Positions 33,389 through 44,807 of a DNA stretch of 64,000 nt are shown here, piece after piece; positions within the stretch are counted from its first letter, which is position 1; the number at the start of each line of letters is the position of its first letter. Position numbers and translations under genes: made by a program. The notes under the pieces were generated by a model. It was given only the letters and a program-made list of their open reading frames with translations, made no database searches and was not told the origin of the DNA. The DNA is from Ipomoea triloba (taxonomy: Eukaryota; Streptophyta; Magnoliopsida; Solanales; Convolvulaceae): NCBI RefSeq assembly GCF_003576645.1, contig NC_044918.1, positions 31,845,948 to 31,909,947 on the forward strand, in the 5' to 3' direction.

Positions 33389-34531
33389 ATGCCGCGAAGA
33401 CGAAATGTACCTGCGGGACGTGACGACGCCACCACGGCAATGGATCGTATGGCATTGGCAATGGAACAGATGGCTGAGTTTATGATGGCTCAGCAAGCCC
33501 AGAATCAAAACCAGGGACACCCTCGAGTCGACTTTGCTAAAGCCATAGCAAGTAGACACCCACCGAATTATGCAGGAGAAGATGACCCAGTGTTTTTGGA
33601 AGAATGGATACGGACATTTGATAAACTGCTTGACGCAGTAAATTGCCCAGCGAATCAACGAGTCTCTTCTACGGTTTATTACTTGACGAAAGCCGCAGAT
33701 AACTGGTGGGCAACGACTGGACCCGAACTCCTGCAAAACCCAGACTTTGGCTGGGAGGAATTCAAGGAGGAATTGAGGGGACAATTTTACACAGAACGAA
33801 TTAAGGGAATCAAGTGCGAAGAATTCTTGCGACTGAAGCAGAAAGGAGAAACTGTTCAGGTCTACTATGACCAGTATGTGGAGTTGATGAGATTTGCTCA
33901 AGATATTGTGCCGGACGAGGCAAGCAAGGCAAGGAGATTTGTGCGAGGACTGGATTGGGACGTGAGAAGGGCAATCGCACCATTCATGTGCTCCAGTCTC
34001 AAGGAGGCATATAATCGGGCATCGGATCAATACCAAGTGTACTTGGATCAACAGGAAGTTTACGGCAGGAACAAGAGAAAAGCTGATGATAAACAGAAGA
34101 GATTCAAGGTGGATGATCGGAAGTCTAACCAAGGGAAATTTCAACCAAAGCAAGGAGAGAAGAGGGGAGGAACAGACCAAGGGAAACAATCTGCTTGCAG
34201 TAGATGTGGAAAGAGCCATCCTGGAGAAAATTGCCAAGGGGTGAGAATAAGGTGCTACAAGTGTGGGCTCTTAGGACATAAATTCTATGAGTGCCAAACC
34301 AGTGTAGAAAATCTCAGGAACTCCTCGCAGAATACCAGGCAAGGAGGAGGATTCAGTAGGAGCAACGGCCGGAAACCTGCGGAATCTGGAAACAGGGGGG
34401 TTAATTCTCCACAAGGGAATCGGGGGAGGCCAACGAACGCTGCCAAAGGTCCGAGCGACAAAGGGAAGTCACCAATGGGAAAAAGCAGCACAGGGAACCA
34501 AGGACGAATCTACGTCGTCAACAGCGCTTAG
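33389..34531 (+). CDS. Gag of gypsy copy 1b
   Basis: ATG at 33389 (the GTG six bases upstream is not needed; 1a and 1c have the same ATG). 380 codons: capsid region with LEEWIRTFDKLLDAV, LRGQFYTERIKGIKCEEFL and RFVRGLDWDVRRAIAPFMCS, then a Lys/Gln-rich linker and two cysteine motifs near residues 270-302, the second CYKCGLLGHKFYEC. It ends at TAG where copy 1a reads through with CAG; a one-base deletion just after also puts protease out of frame. Gag itself is uninterrupted. A 285-codon open frame on the other strand is its shadow. Confidence 0.9.
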   Translation: MPRRRNVPAGRDDATTAMDRMALAMEQMAEFMMAQQAQNQNQGHPRVDFAKAIASRHPPNYAGEDDPVFLEEWIRTFDKLLDAVNCPANQRVSSTVYYLTKAADNWWATTGPELLQNPDFGWEEFKEELRGQFYTERIKGIKCEEFLRLKQKGETVQVYYDQYVELMRFAQDIVPDEASKARRFVRGLDWDVRRAIAPFMCSSLKEAYNRASDQYQVYLDQQEVYGRNKRKADDKQKRFKVDDRKSNQGKFQPKQGEKRGGTDQGKQSACSRCGKSHPGENCQGVRIRCYKCGLLGHKFYECQTSVENLRNSSQNTRQGGGFSRSNGRKPAESGNRGVNSPQGNRGRPTNAAKGPSDKGKSPMGKSSTGNQGRIYVVNSA

Positions 34532-36704
34532 GCTCAGGCTGCGACGTCGTAACCTGTACATTTCCAATAAACTCGGTGTTTGGTTCAATATTATTTGATA
34601 CGGGAGCTACCAATTCCTTTATATCATCTACATTTGCGGATAGATTGAAGTCATGGCCTACTAGTAAGTTAGACTTAAATGTGAAAACTGCCTCGGGGAT
34701 GGTGGTAGCCTGTAAGGACGGATATGACAATATTTCGATAGAGATTGTGGGATTCAATTGTCCCGAAAATCTTATTCGTTTTGAGCTAGAGGGCATCGAT
34801 GTGGTACTCGGGATGGACTGGTTGGATATGTATAAGGCTCAAATTGTTTGTAATGAGCGAAAGGTTGTCCTGCGAGGACCGAATGGGAAGAGAATATCCT
34901 ACCGAGGGATTGAGAGGCAACCCGAGCCCAAGTTGATGACAATGCAGAAGTTGAGGAAGTACGCTCACCAGGGGTGTGAAGTGTACCTCTGCTTGGTGTA
35001 GGATGCTGAGATGGAAGAACCTGAGATCAATCAAATCCCAGTAGTGCGTGAATTTCCCGACGTGTTTCCAGAGGATCTCACGGAAATGCCGCCGGAAAGG
35101 GAAGTGGAATTCACTATTGATCTCGCACTAGGAACCGCGCCAATCTCAAAAGCGCCTTATCGAATGGCACCGAAAGAGATGGGAGAATTGAAGGCTCAAT
35201 TGGCAGAGTTATTGGAAAAGGGATTCATCAGAACAAGTGTGTCACCTTGGGGCGCACCGGTACTGTTTGTAAAGAAGAAGGATGGGAACCTGAGACTGTG
35301 TATCGATTATAGGGAACTCAATCGGGTCACAGTGAAGAACAGGTACCCATTGCCCAGGATCGACGATTTGTTCGATCAATTGAAGGGAACTGGAGTATTC
35401 TCAAAGATTGATTTACGGTCAGGGTATCACCAAGTGCGAGTCGCGAATGAGGATATTCCTAAAATAGCGTTTCGGACGAGATACGGGCACTACGAATTCA
35501 CGGTTATGCCGTTCGGAGTGACCAACGCACCAGGGACTTTTATGGACCTAATGAATCGGATTTTCCTTCCGTATCTGGATAAGTTCGTTGTCGCCTTCAT
35601 AGATGACATCTTGGTGTACTCAAAGACACCAGAGGAGCACGAAGAACATCTTAGGACAGTATTGCAAATGCTGAGGGAAAAGAAACTTTTTGCGAAACTG
35701 TCTAAGTGCGAATTTTGGAGGGAGGAAGTAGCATTTCTCTGTCACATAATCACCAAGGAAGGAATAGTAGTGGACCCAACTAAGATAAAAGCTGTAATGG
35801 AATGGGAAGCACCCAAATCGGTCACGGAGGTCCGAAGTTTCTTAGGATTGGCGGGCTATTACCGAAGATTTGTCCAGGATTTCTCGAAGATAGCAAGACC
35901 ATTGACAAATCTGCTCAAAAAGACTACTAGGTACCGTTGGAGTGAAGAGTGTGAGCATGCGTTCTAGGAACTCAAGAAGAAGTTAACAATTGCCCCAGTG
36001 TTAACCTTACCTGTTGGAACGGAAGGCTATGAACTATATACAGATGCATCTCACAAAGGACTGGGATGTGTCTTGATGCAACATGGAAGGGTAATAGCTT
36101 ATGCATCTCGTAAATTGAAACCACATGAAGCTAACTACCCAACCCATGATCTAGAACTAGCAGCTGTGGTGTTTGCTCTCAAAATCTGGCGACACTACCT
36201 CTACGGAGTTACTTGTAAGATCTTTACGGATCATAAGAGTTTAAAGTACATCTTCACTCAGAGAGATCTCAATTTGAGGCATAGAAGATGGCTGGAGTTG
36301 ATCAAGGATTACGATTTGGAAATCCAATACCAAGAAGACAAAGCAAACAAGGTAGCAGATGCATTGAGTCGAAAGTCAAATCACGCTCTTTGGGTATTGC
36401 CCGAGTAATTATGCAAGGACTTTCAAAGGCTCAATTTGGAAATAAGAATGGGTAGTCAAGTGGAACAGGAGATGAAATTATATCACCTGTCGGTCACCCC
36501 AAACCTATTTGAAGAAATCAAACAAGCACAAGGAGAAGACAATGGGGTGAATGAACTCAAGGAGAAAATGGTTGATGGAAAGTGTGGTTCATTTGAGTTA
36601 CACCCAAATGGGAGTGTTAGATTCCAAGGCAGATGGGTTATACCTACAGGTTGTAAGAAGATAATGGACCAGCTAATGAAGGAAGGTCACTATACACCAT
36701 ATTC
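34532..36704 (+). pseudogene. Decayed gypsy pol of copy 1b, cut in integrase
   Basis: One frame from protease onward: DTG at 34597-34605; RT with [33 protein letters not shown] and [10 protein letters not shown] (about 35593-35622); RNase H with [18 protein letters not shown] and KVADALSRK; then the integrase entry EGHYTPYS. In-frame stops: TAG 34999-35001, TAG 35965-35967 and TAA 36406-36408. At least two fit a CAG-type glutamine codon turned to TAG. Sequence ends at the junction with the copia LTR (about 36705); integrase core, chromodomain and 3' LTR are lost. Confidence 0.92.
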
Positions 36705-36913
36705 AGTTCGACAAGTAAACTAAGAGCGAAAAATACAACCGAGTAACTTGAGCTCAACTCGGAAGATATTTTAGCTTAAAGGTGAAACTTGTATGAACAT
36801 CTTAGAAGTCTCGTGTTGTAATCTCATAGATAGATCAGTAGAAGGCACGAGACAACACTGGAGGAATAAGGGTCTGCGAGACATCAACTAAGTCTCGAGA
36901 CATAAGCAGAGTC

Positions 36914-36984
36914 CGAGAGATAGGATCTCTCGGTACAACAACCCAGTTCGAGACATAAGCAGAGTTCGAGAGATAGATCTCTCG
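36914..36984 (+). promoter_or_regulatory. Two palindromes in a direct repeat of the LTR
   Basis: CGAGAGAT and ATCTCTCG face each other with 3 bases between (36914-36932), and again with 2 bases between (36967-36984), each in a copy of CGAGACATAAGCAGAGT. Same at 49818-49836 and 49871-49888 in the 3' LTR. Candidate transcription-factor site. Confidence 0.55.
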
Positions 36985-37222
36985 ATACATGGGGATCAAG
37001 ACATCAAACAATCGAGACATCAATCTTGGTCTCGATAAACTGACATTTCTCTAAAAGGCTGAATGACGGTCAGGAAGCATGAATAAAGTTTGGAGAAGAA
37101 GAATATCATGGAGATAAGATATTAAGGAGGTGCCAGAAGTGGATGACACATCAGAATTCCACAACAAACGGATAGAAGGTGCACTAATCCAAAGTCGGTC
37201 TTATTCCCTAAAACGAGGATCA

Positions 37223-38032
37223 NNNNNNNNNNNNNNNNNNNNNNNNNNNNNNNNNNNNNNNNNNNNNNNNNNNNNNNNNNNNNNNNNNNNNNNNNNNNNN
37301 NNNNNNNNNNNNNNNNNNNNNNNNNNNNNNNNNNNNNNNNNNNNNNNNNNNNNNNNNNNNNNNNNNNNNNNNNNNNNNNNNNNNNNNNNNNNNNNNNNNN
37401 NNNNNNNNNNNNNNNNNNNNNNNNNNNNNNNNNNNNNNNNNNNNNNNNNNNNNNNNNNNNNNNNNNNNNNNNNNNNNNNNNNNNNNNNNNNNNNNNNNNN
37501 NNNNNNNNNNNNNNNNNNNNNNNNNNNNNNNNNNNNNNNNNNNNNNNNNNNNNNNNNNNNNNNNNNNNNNNNNNNNNNNNNNNNNNNNNNNNNNNNNNNN
37601 NNNNNNNNNNNNNNNNNNNNNNNNNNNNNNNNNNNNNNNNNNNNNNNNNNNNNNNNNNNNNNNNNNNNNNNNNNNNNNNNNNNNNNNNNNNNNNNNNNNN
37701 NNNNNNNNNNNNNNNNNNNNNNNNNNNNNNNNNNNNNNNNNNNNNNNNNNNNNNNNNNNNNNNNNNNNNNNNNNNNNNNNNNNNNNNNNNNNNNNNNNNN
37801 NNNNNNNNNNNNNNNNNNNNNNNNNNNNNNNNNNNNNNNNNNNNNNNNNNNNNNNNNNNNNNNNNNNNNNNNNNNNNNNNNNNNNNNNNNNNNNNNNNNN
37901 NNNNNNNNNNNNNNNNNNNNNNNNNNNNNNNNNNNNNNNNNNNNNNNNNNNNNNNNNNNNNNNNNNNNNNNNNNNNNNNNNNNNNNNNNNNNNNNNNNNN
38001 NNNNNNNNNNNNNNNNNNNNNNNNNNNNNNNN
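37223..38032. other. Assembly gap of 810 N
   Basis: Falls wholly inside the 5' LTR. The matching part of the 3' LTR (50127-50944) is 818 bases and holds a tandem repeat, the likely cause. Any open frame across the gap is meaningless. Confidence 0.98.
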
Positions 38033-38386
38033 TTTTAGTGCAATCCTTCCAGGGAGTTTCTGGAAGAAGAGTGGACGTAGGCGGGTTGGCCGAACCACTT
38101 AAAAATCTCTCTCGCATTTTACTTTCTGTTTTTATCTCTCGCTATTTAACTCTCGAACTGCACTGCATATAACCGCACCTCTCGACTAACTCAAACTCGT
38201 GCTAACTAAAAGGGGATAAGTTTTCCGCTGCGCATAAAACTTTGTCTTCATCTTGTGAGGTATCGGACCTAAACATCCTAAGTCCAATACACACGAGAAG
38301 TCGAAAAAGATTTGCAAAATCTTATACAAGTCTATTCACCCCCCCCCCTCTCTAGACTTGTACCCCATCCCCTTGGGACCAACAAT

Positions 38387-38397
38387 TGGTATCAGAG
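38387..38397 (+). promoter_or_regulatory. Primer-binding site, initiator tRNA-Met
   Basis: TGGTATCAGAG, two bases after the LTR end. Confidence 0.92.
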
Positions 38398-38454
38398 AAA
38401 GTTCTCTGATCGATATAAACCTTCGTTTATATTGCCTTGAGATCTTTCTTTGAT

Positions 38455-38665
38455 AAATCTTTTGAAAAAGTTTTCAAAGCACGAGATAATTTTTATAAAT
38501 CTTTTGAAAAAGTTTTCAAAGCACGAGATAATTTTTAAAAATCTTTTGAAAAAGTTTTCAAAGCACGAGATAATTTTTAAAATGGATAGCATAAAGTTTT
38601 CAAAGCACGAGATAATTTTTAAAATGGATAGCATGTTGTCGAGAAAGCACGAGATAATTTTTAAA
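38455..38665 (+). repeat. 42-bp tandem repeat overlapping the gag start
   Basis: The CAAAGCACGAGATAATTTTT core recurs every 42 bases at 38475, 38517, 38559 and 38601, and in shorter form near 38643. Later units carry an ATGGATAGC, so the repeat multiplied possible start codons at 38582, 38624 and 38666, all in the gag frame. Confidence 0.92.
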
Positions 38666-39616
38666 ATGGATAGCATGTTGTCGAGATATCTTCTTTTTGA
38701 TCTTAGCAGGTTCGATGACTGGAAAACACGCATGCTTGCGTACCTATCAGCCCTCCATGATGAGATGGCCGAGGTTATAACTTCTGGACCAGTCAAAATC
38801 TTAATGGTCAATACTGCTGCAGCTCAAACCCAAGACACACAAAAGTACATCCCAAAACCTAGGGAAGAATGGACAAGTGATGATAGTAAGAGAAACAACC
38901 TGGACAATATTGCCAAGGACATTCTCTTCAGAGCTATAGACGAAACCATCTTCCCAAAAGTGAGAAAGTGCAAAACGGCAAAAGAGGTATGTGATACTTT
39001 GATGTTAATTGGTGAAGGTGACGAACAGGAAAAGGAGAACAAGCTCACCGTGGCCATGAAGAAGTTCGAGGACTTTAAGATGAAGCCAGGGGAGAGCATC
39101 GACAGCATGGAATCTCGGTTCATGAAGCTATCAATCGAGATTAGTGATCTCGAGAAGGAGATTCCACAAAAGGAGCTAAACCTGAAGGTCTTACGAGGTC
39201 TTACCAAGGAGTGGGAAATGAAGGTAATCACAATGCGTGATCACAGGGATTTGAAGAACACCACAACCGACCAACTGTTCAGAGATCTCAAAGCCTTCGA
39301 ATTTGAGATGCTTCCGAGAGATGAGGACGTGGTGGACAGACGGAATGTGGCACTGGTTGTTGATCAACCATCCACCTCTTCAAGGTCAGATCCTAATCCC
39401 ACTAATATGTTATCTAACGAACAGTTTGCTCTCTTCATGAGGAAATTCAGGAAATTCATGAGGAAGTCAACGGAGAGCAACACAAGTTCACCTTCCTCCT
39501 CAAGAAGGAACAATGAGAAACATTCATCCAGAAGGATAGAGGAGGAAAATCAGGGTCTTTGCTACAACTGCAGGAGACCAGGACACTTCAAAGCCGAGTG
39601 CCCTTACCTATGGTAA
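38666..39616 (+). CDS. Gag of the Sirevirus-like element
   Basis: I start at the third repeated ATG (38666), because only from here does the protein look like copia gag (FDLSRFDDWKTRMLAYL); ATGs at 38582 and 38624 are alternatives that would add repeat peptide. About 316 codons: capsid-like region with ITSGPVKI, AIDETIFPKVRKCKTAKEVCDTL and ELNLKVLRGLTKEW, then the zinc knuckle CYNCRRPGHFKAEC at 39560-39601. The frame stops at TAA 39614-39616, while homologous Sirevirus sequence continues in the next frame. That is either an indel or a frameshift site; I favour an indel. Confidence 0.88.
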   Translation: MDSMLSRYLLFDLSRFDDWKTRMLAYLSALHDEMAEVITSGPVKILMVNTAAAQTQDTQKYIPKPREEWTSDDSKRNNLDNIAKDILFRAIDETIFPKVRKCKTAKEVCDTLMLIGEGDEQEKENKLTVAMKKFEDFKMKPGESIDSMESRFMKLSIEISDLEKEIPQKELNLKVLRGLTKEWEMKVITMRDHRDLKNTTTDQLFRDLKAFEFEMLPRDEDVVDRRNVALVVDQPSTSSRSDPNPTNMLSNEQFALFMRKFRKFMRKSTESNTSSPSSSRRNNEKHSSRRIEEENQGLCYNCRRPGHFKAECPYLW

Positions 39617-40902
39617 GTAAGTATCAAGGCCAAGAAGGCAGGGACTCCAGGAGAAAGGAGGAATCCAAAGAAAAGCCAGCACAAAGTGGCTTCAAGGGAG
39701 ATTCAAGGAAACATCTGCGCAGAAAGGCGCTTGTTGCTGAGGAACTCGAGAGAGCAATCGAGGAGTCCGAGACATCGAGCTCCAGGGAAGGCAGCAGCAG
39801 CTCAGAAGATGAGAGGGGACTCATCTGCTTATACACCGAGGAAGAAGAGGATCAATGTCTAATGGCCATTGACAATGAGGTAACCTCTACTTCCACATCT
39901 CGCTGCTCTACCTCTACCTCTCGTTGTTCTTCGTTCGGAAGCGATGAAGATCCCTTTGAGATGCTTGAAACACTTAAAAGGGATCTCGCTATCGCTAACA
40001 GCACTCATGCCAAAATCCGGGAAGAAAACAGCAAGCTAACTGCTGAAAGAGACATGCTTAAGAACGTCTCGAAAGAGAATTCGGAGCTAACTCTCAAAGT
40101 AAGTGCGTTAGAAGCCAAAGTAATCCTACTGGCTGAAGAGTGCAAAGCTCGAGAGACCAGAGAGCTTAATCTTAGAAAGGTCATAGCATCATACACTAAT
40201 TCCTCCAAAGCTATGGAGAAAATGGTAAATGATCACAGACCTACTAGTGATAGAACCGGTCTAGGGTTCCGTCAAGACTGTCTCTCGAGAGATAAACAGA
40301 CCAATGGTTTGGGAACTTCAAATAATGGAGGATCTCAACCCAAACCAAACAATGGTCATAAAAGACCAACAGAAAAGACCAGAGTAGCTATTCATAAACC
40401 GTCCCTATACACCAGCAATGGAAAGTATAGGAAAGCTACGAAGAATGGCCGGGTAAACAATATCGAGAGATCACCTTGCTATCTCTCGCAAGGCCATTCC
40501 AAGTACAAAAGAAGCTACATTCCATATAATGCGCCTCAAGGCAAATATGGATGGTCTAAGATCCATAGAGTTAGGAACTCACGAATAGAGAAAAGCAGAC
40601 TCTATCCATCTAGTGAGAACTGGTCATCGAATCATGATTTCTGGAAGAAATCTCACTTCCAGCAATTTCACATGACCAAACAGGCAATGAAGGGCATGGT
40701 GCGTAAGTCCGAGGTCAGGCCTCAACCAAAACTGATTTATGCACCTAAGAGGCCCAGAGTCTTTGCTAGCATTCCTTATGATTATCAAACGTATAATGGC
40801 TACATTGCACCTAGACCTGGAGTAATGGGTCCAAGGTATAAATGGATGCCTAAACTTACTAACCAACCAGGACCCAAAGTTTGGGTACCTAAATATGCTT
40901 GA
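39602..40902 (+). CDS. Gag C-terminal / pre-protease region in a second frame
   Basis: Continues directly after the knuckle in another frame to TGA 40900-40902. Basic linker, an acidic Ser/Glu stretch (about 39770-39850), then a coiled coil with heptad-like Leu (about 39955-40190, LKRDLAIANSTHAKIREENS onward), and a basic Tyr-rich tail ending WVPKYA. Sireviruses have such a coiled coil between knuckle and protease. No start codon of its own is convincing, so it is probably part of a gag-pol polyprotein broken by a frame change at each end (near 39610 and 40900). Confidence 0.75.
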
Positions 40903-43900
40903 TCTGCTTGCAGGACACCAGGGACATATGGTTCATTGACAGTGGATGTTCGAGACATATGACGGGAAACTTAACACTACTAGAGAACATCCATCCTATC
41001 GAAGGTCCCTTGGTGACATTTGGAGACAACGAGAAGAAAGGACGCACAAAGGCTGTTGGTGAAATTCATAAGAATGAATTGGTAATCAAGGGGGTATCCT
41101 ACGTTGAGGAGCTCAAATTCAACCTCCTTAGCACAAGCCAGTTCTGTGACAAGGGCTACAGAGTGATCTTCCCCAAAAGCAAGTGCCAAATCATACAAGA
41201 GGAATCTCTCGAAGTCGTCCTGGAAGCAGCAAGGAAAGGAAACATGTACATAGTGGATTGGAGATCTGCCAAACCATCCGTATGTATGCTGGCAAGGAGC
41301 AAGGAAGACTTATGCTGGGATTGGCACAGTAAGCTTAGCCATCTAAACTTCAAAACTATCAACAAGCTTACTAAGAGGAACCTTGTGGAAGGACTGCCCA
41401 AAGTGACATTTCGAAAGGATAAGATATGTGAGGCATGTCAACGCTGCAAACAGATCAAATCCTCTTTCAAAAGCAAAGCCGAGACATCATCCACTAGACC
41501 ATTAAGTCTTCTTCACATGGACTTATTTGGACCGGTGGATCCACCCAGCATGAAAGGAAGAAAGTACACTCTTGTGGTAGTAGATGACTACACAAGATTC
41601 ACCTGGACCATGTTCTTAACGAAGAAAAGCGAGACAAAAGTTTCCCTACCAAATCTTTTGAAGCAAGTTCAAGTTGAAAAGGATGTCTCGATACTAAAGA
41701 TTCGGTCAGATCAAGGTGGAGAGTTCGTTAATCAAGTTATCGAGAGCTACTGCAACGAGAACGGTATTCATCATCAGTTGTCAGCTGCTCAAACGCCTCA
41801 ACAGAACGGGGTTGCTGAACGAAGGAACAGAACTCTCAAGGAAGCTGCAAGGACCATGCTCTCGCAAGCCAACATATCTCAAGGATTTTGGGCAGAAGCA
41901 ATCAACACAGCGTGCTATACCCAAAATCGGTCCTTGATCGTGAAAGGAGTTGGAAAGACTCCATACGAGTTGTGGAATGGAAGAAAACCGAATGTAAGCT
42001 ACTTCCACACATTCGGGTGCAAATGCTATGTCCACAACAATGGGAAGACTCAGCTAAGAACTTTTGATGAAAAGGCAGATGATTGAGTATTTCTGGGATA
42101 CTCATCGACAAGTAAAGCATTCAGAGTCTTCAACAAGCGGAGATTGGTGGTTGAAGAATCCATACATGTCTCTTTTGATGATAGAGCATCAACAGATCAA
42201 CCATCAAAGTCAATGGAAGCAGCTGAGGAAGCTCAGTCGGAGTCAATCGAGAGATTAAACTCACCTCTCGATGGGAAGAAACCGATAGTTCGAGACGTAG
42301 CGGAACTCCAGTCAGAATCAGATGATGAAGAGCCTACCAAGAAGAAAGCTCCTAACTCAGTTGATCCGATCCAGATCATAGATGCTCAACCCACATCTCA
42401 ACCTTCAACGGAAGTATCTACTGAGGAGCCACAACTCGACCTAAGATGGCTGAGAAGTCACCCTGCTGATCAAGTGATTGGAGATGTACGTGACAGAGTT
42501 CGGACCAGATCAGCATACAGAGAAAGCATGTTTGCTTGTTTTCTATCTCAAATAGAGCCTAAGGTGATCGATGAGGCTCTATGTGATCCAGATTGGGTGC
42601 AAGCCATGCAAGAGGAACTTCATCAGTTTGAACGGAACGATGTTTGGGAACTAGTTCCGAGACCTCATCATCAGAATGTCATTGGTACAAAGTGGGTTTT
42701 CAGAAACAAGATGAATGAGGATTGAGTCATTGTTAGGAACAAGGCCAGACTTGTTGCCAAAGGCTATTGTCAGGAGGAAGGAATAGATTTTGATGAAACC
42801 TTCGCTCCAGTGGCACGTCTCGAAGCCATACGCATCTTTCTCGCATATGCCGCCTTCAAAGACTTTAAAGTATATCAAATGGATGTCAAGAGCGCTTTCT
42901 TGAACGGACTTCTCGAAGAAGAGGTGTACGTTGAACAACCTCCGGGTTTCTTGAAGGACGCGGGAGCTGACAAAGTATACAAGTTGAAGAAGGCACTTTA
43001 CGGCTTAAAACAAGCTCCGAGAGCTTGGTATGATACCTTATCCTCTTTTCTACTTCAGTGTGGGTTCACCAAAGGCCTAGTGGACAAAACATTGTTTAGA
43101 ATTAAGGATGAGGATCACATCTTATTGGTGCAAATCTATGTGGACGATATCATTTTTGGAAGCACCAATCCAGACTTGTGCGAGAAGTTCTCCAGGTTGA
43201 TGAAAGGGAAGTTCGAGATGAGCATGATGGGAGAACTCAACTACTTCATTGGATTACAAGTGAGACAGCTTAAGGAAGGTATCTTCATCAATCAGGAGAA
43301 ATACACCAAGGATCTGCTCAGAAAATACAACATAGAAGGAAAATCCTTAGTCAAAGTACTCATGGGAACCTCTCTACGTATCGATGTCGACAGTAAAGGT
43401 CGAGAGGTCGATCAAACTACATATCGAGGTATCATCGGATCTCTTCTTTATTTAACTGCTAGTAGACCAGATATATCCTTTGCAGTAGGTGTATGTGCTA
43501 GATTTCAGGCAAGTCCTAAGGAAAGTCACTTAAATGCATCTAAAAAGATCCTTAGATATCTCAAAGGTACGCAAAGTGTTGGACTTTGGTATTCGAGAGG
43601 TGGATCTTTCGAACTTATGGGTTATTCAGATGCGGACTTTGCCGGTTGCAAAATAGATCGAAAGAGCACATCAGGGACATGTCAGTTTCTAGGTGGAAGA
43701 CTTGTCTCATGGTTTAGCAAGAAACAGCATTCGATAGCTACAAGCACCGCTGAGGCAGAATATGTAGCAGCTGGAAGTTGCTGTGCTCAGGTTTTATGGA
43801 TGAAGCAACAATTACTGGATTATGGTGTTGAATGTAAAGAGGTTAAGATCATGTGTGACAACACCAGTGCTATAGCTATTACTCAGAATCCAGTGTTACA

Positions 43901-44081
43901 TTCAAGAACAAAACACATTGATATCAAGTATCACTTCATCCGAGACCATGTTGAGAAAAAGGATATAACTTTGGAATATGTTGCAACTGAGGAGCAACTA
44001 GCAGATATTTTCACAAAAGCATTATGTGAAAATAGATTTTCTCAACTAAGGTTAGAATTGGGAATGATAGAATTGGGATGA
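40899..44081 (+). pseudogene. Copia pol: protease, integrase, RT, RNase H; two TGA stops
   Basis: One frame throughout. Protease DSGCSRHMTG (40938 on); HHCC zinc region WHSKLSHLN ... CEACQRCK (41322-41450); integrase with HMDLFGP, SDQGGEF and NGVAERRNR carrying the D, D and E; RT with [46 protein letters not shown] and YVDD at 43137-43148; RNase H with [18 protein letters not shown] and DIFTKAL; end TGA 44079-44081. Breaks: TGA at 42084-42086 (after integrase) and 42723-42725 (start of RT). Apart from these all catalytic motifs remain. Confidence 0.93.
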
Positions 44082-44233
44082 ATGATCAAATCTTATCTTC
44101 TTGTATTTAGTGCCATGAACTGTTTCGCATGTGAGGAGCGGTTTCATCAACTTTATGGCAGCTTTGGAGTTACACAGCATTGAATGGTCATTTATATGGC
44201 ATCCCGTGACTGAACAGTGGTAACCTTTTGGGC

Positions 44234-44241
44234 TATAAATA
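44234..44241 (+). promoter_or_regulatory. TATA-like box upstream of the small ORF
   Basis: TATAAATA lies 46 bases before ATG 44280, a normal plant promoter-to-start distance if the leader is short. Confidence 0.35.
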
Positions 44242-44279
44242 GAAGGGTTTTCTCATCAGTTTATGTCATCGACTTCTTC

Positions 44280-44807
44280 ATGGAGAAGAAGAAAGGAAAA
44301 GACGATGTACCATTCTGGTATAGGGGGAGAAAATCAGCAACGAAGTCCAAAGACTTTCAAGGAGAGAACTATCCAGAATCAACGAAGGGTGAACAGATTG
44401 CGGAGCGTCCTGATAATCCAAGCAAGCATCCTATTCCCATCCAAGGTGAATGGATCCCCAAATGCGAGGAGATCCACAACGATGGGATACTGGAGTCAGG
44501 AGAATGCGAGGAGATCCACAACGATGGGATACTGGAGTCAGGAGAAGACGAGGAGATCCACAACGATGGGATACTGGAGTCAGGAGAAGAGTCGGAGATC
44601 CACAACGATGGGATACTGGAGTCAGGAGAAGAGTCCCAGATCCACAACGATGGGATACTGGAGTCAGGAGAAGAGTCCCATATAAGTGGGACTCCTACAG
44701 CTGCACATTCTGGTAAAGGAACTCCCTCAACCAAATGGAGAACCAAGGGAAGGGGAGATGAAGCCTGTGAGGAAGGTAGCAGCAGAGAAAAGGACAAGAA
44801 GGAGTAG
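44280..44807 (+). CDS. Small charged ORF with 14-residue repeats
   Basis: ATG at 44280 gives 175 codons to TAG; an upstream in-frame GTG is less likely. N-terminus Lys-rich (MEKKKGKDDVPFWYRGRK), middle five tandem 14-residue units around EIHNDGILESGE (44463-44672), tail Lys/Glu-rich. No membrane segment or signal peptide. Lies between pol and the long 3' ORF; family not recognised. It may be non-coding repeat that happens to be open, since all three plus frames are open across the repeat. Confidence 0.4.
   Translation: MEKKKGKDDVPFWYRGRKSATKSKDFQGENYPESTKGEQIAERPDNPSKHPIPIQGEWIPKCEEIHNDGILESGECEEIHNDGILESGEDEEIHNDGILESGEESEIHNDGILESGEESQIHNDGILESGEESHISGTPTAAHSGKGTPSTKWRTKGRGDEACEEGSSREKDKKE
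44463..44672 (+). repeat. 42-bp in-frame tandem repeat, five units
   Basis: GAGATCCACAACGATGGGAT-type units every 42 bases, differing mainly at the first codons. Confidence 0.93.

Larger units (their letters stand above)
36705..38384 (+). repeat. 5' LTR of the Sirevirus-like element, 5'-truncated
   Basis: Matches 49609-51091 of the 3' LTR, then continues to the true end GGGACCAACA at 38384. The initial TGTTAGGAAC and 75 further bases are missing; sequence passes directly from gypsy integrase. The middle is an N gap. Confidence 0.9.

Noticed and set aside
33380..34237. 285-codon open frame on the minus strand
   Set aside because: Exact antisense of gag of copy 1b; no domain, and the gag frame has clear family motifs.
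37122..38117. Long open frames across the N run
   Set aside because: Made of undetermined bases; the region is LTR.
39613..40913. Intron between gag and protease of the copia element (GGTAAGTA ... TTGCAG)
   Set aside because: Joining these sites does not keep the pol frame, and the spanned region is open coding sequence typical of Sireviruses.
44450..44716. Alternative frames open across the 42-bp repeat
   Set aside because: Follow from the unit being a multiple of three; only one frame has a good start and extends well outside.
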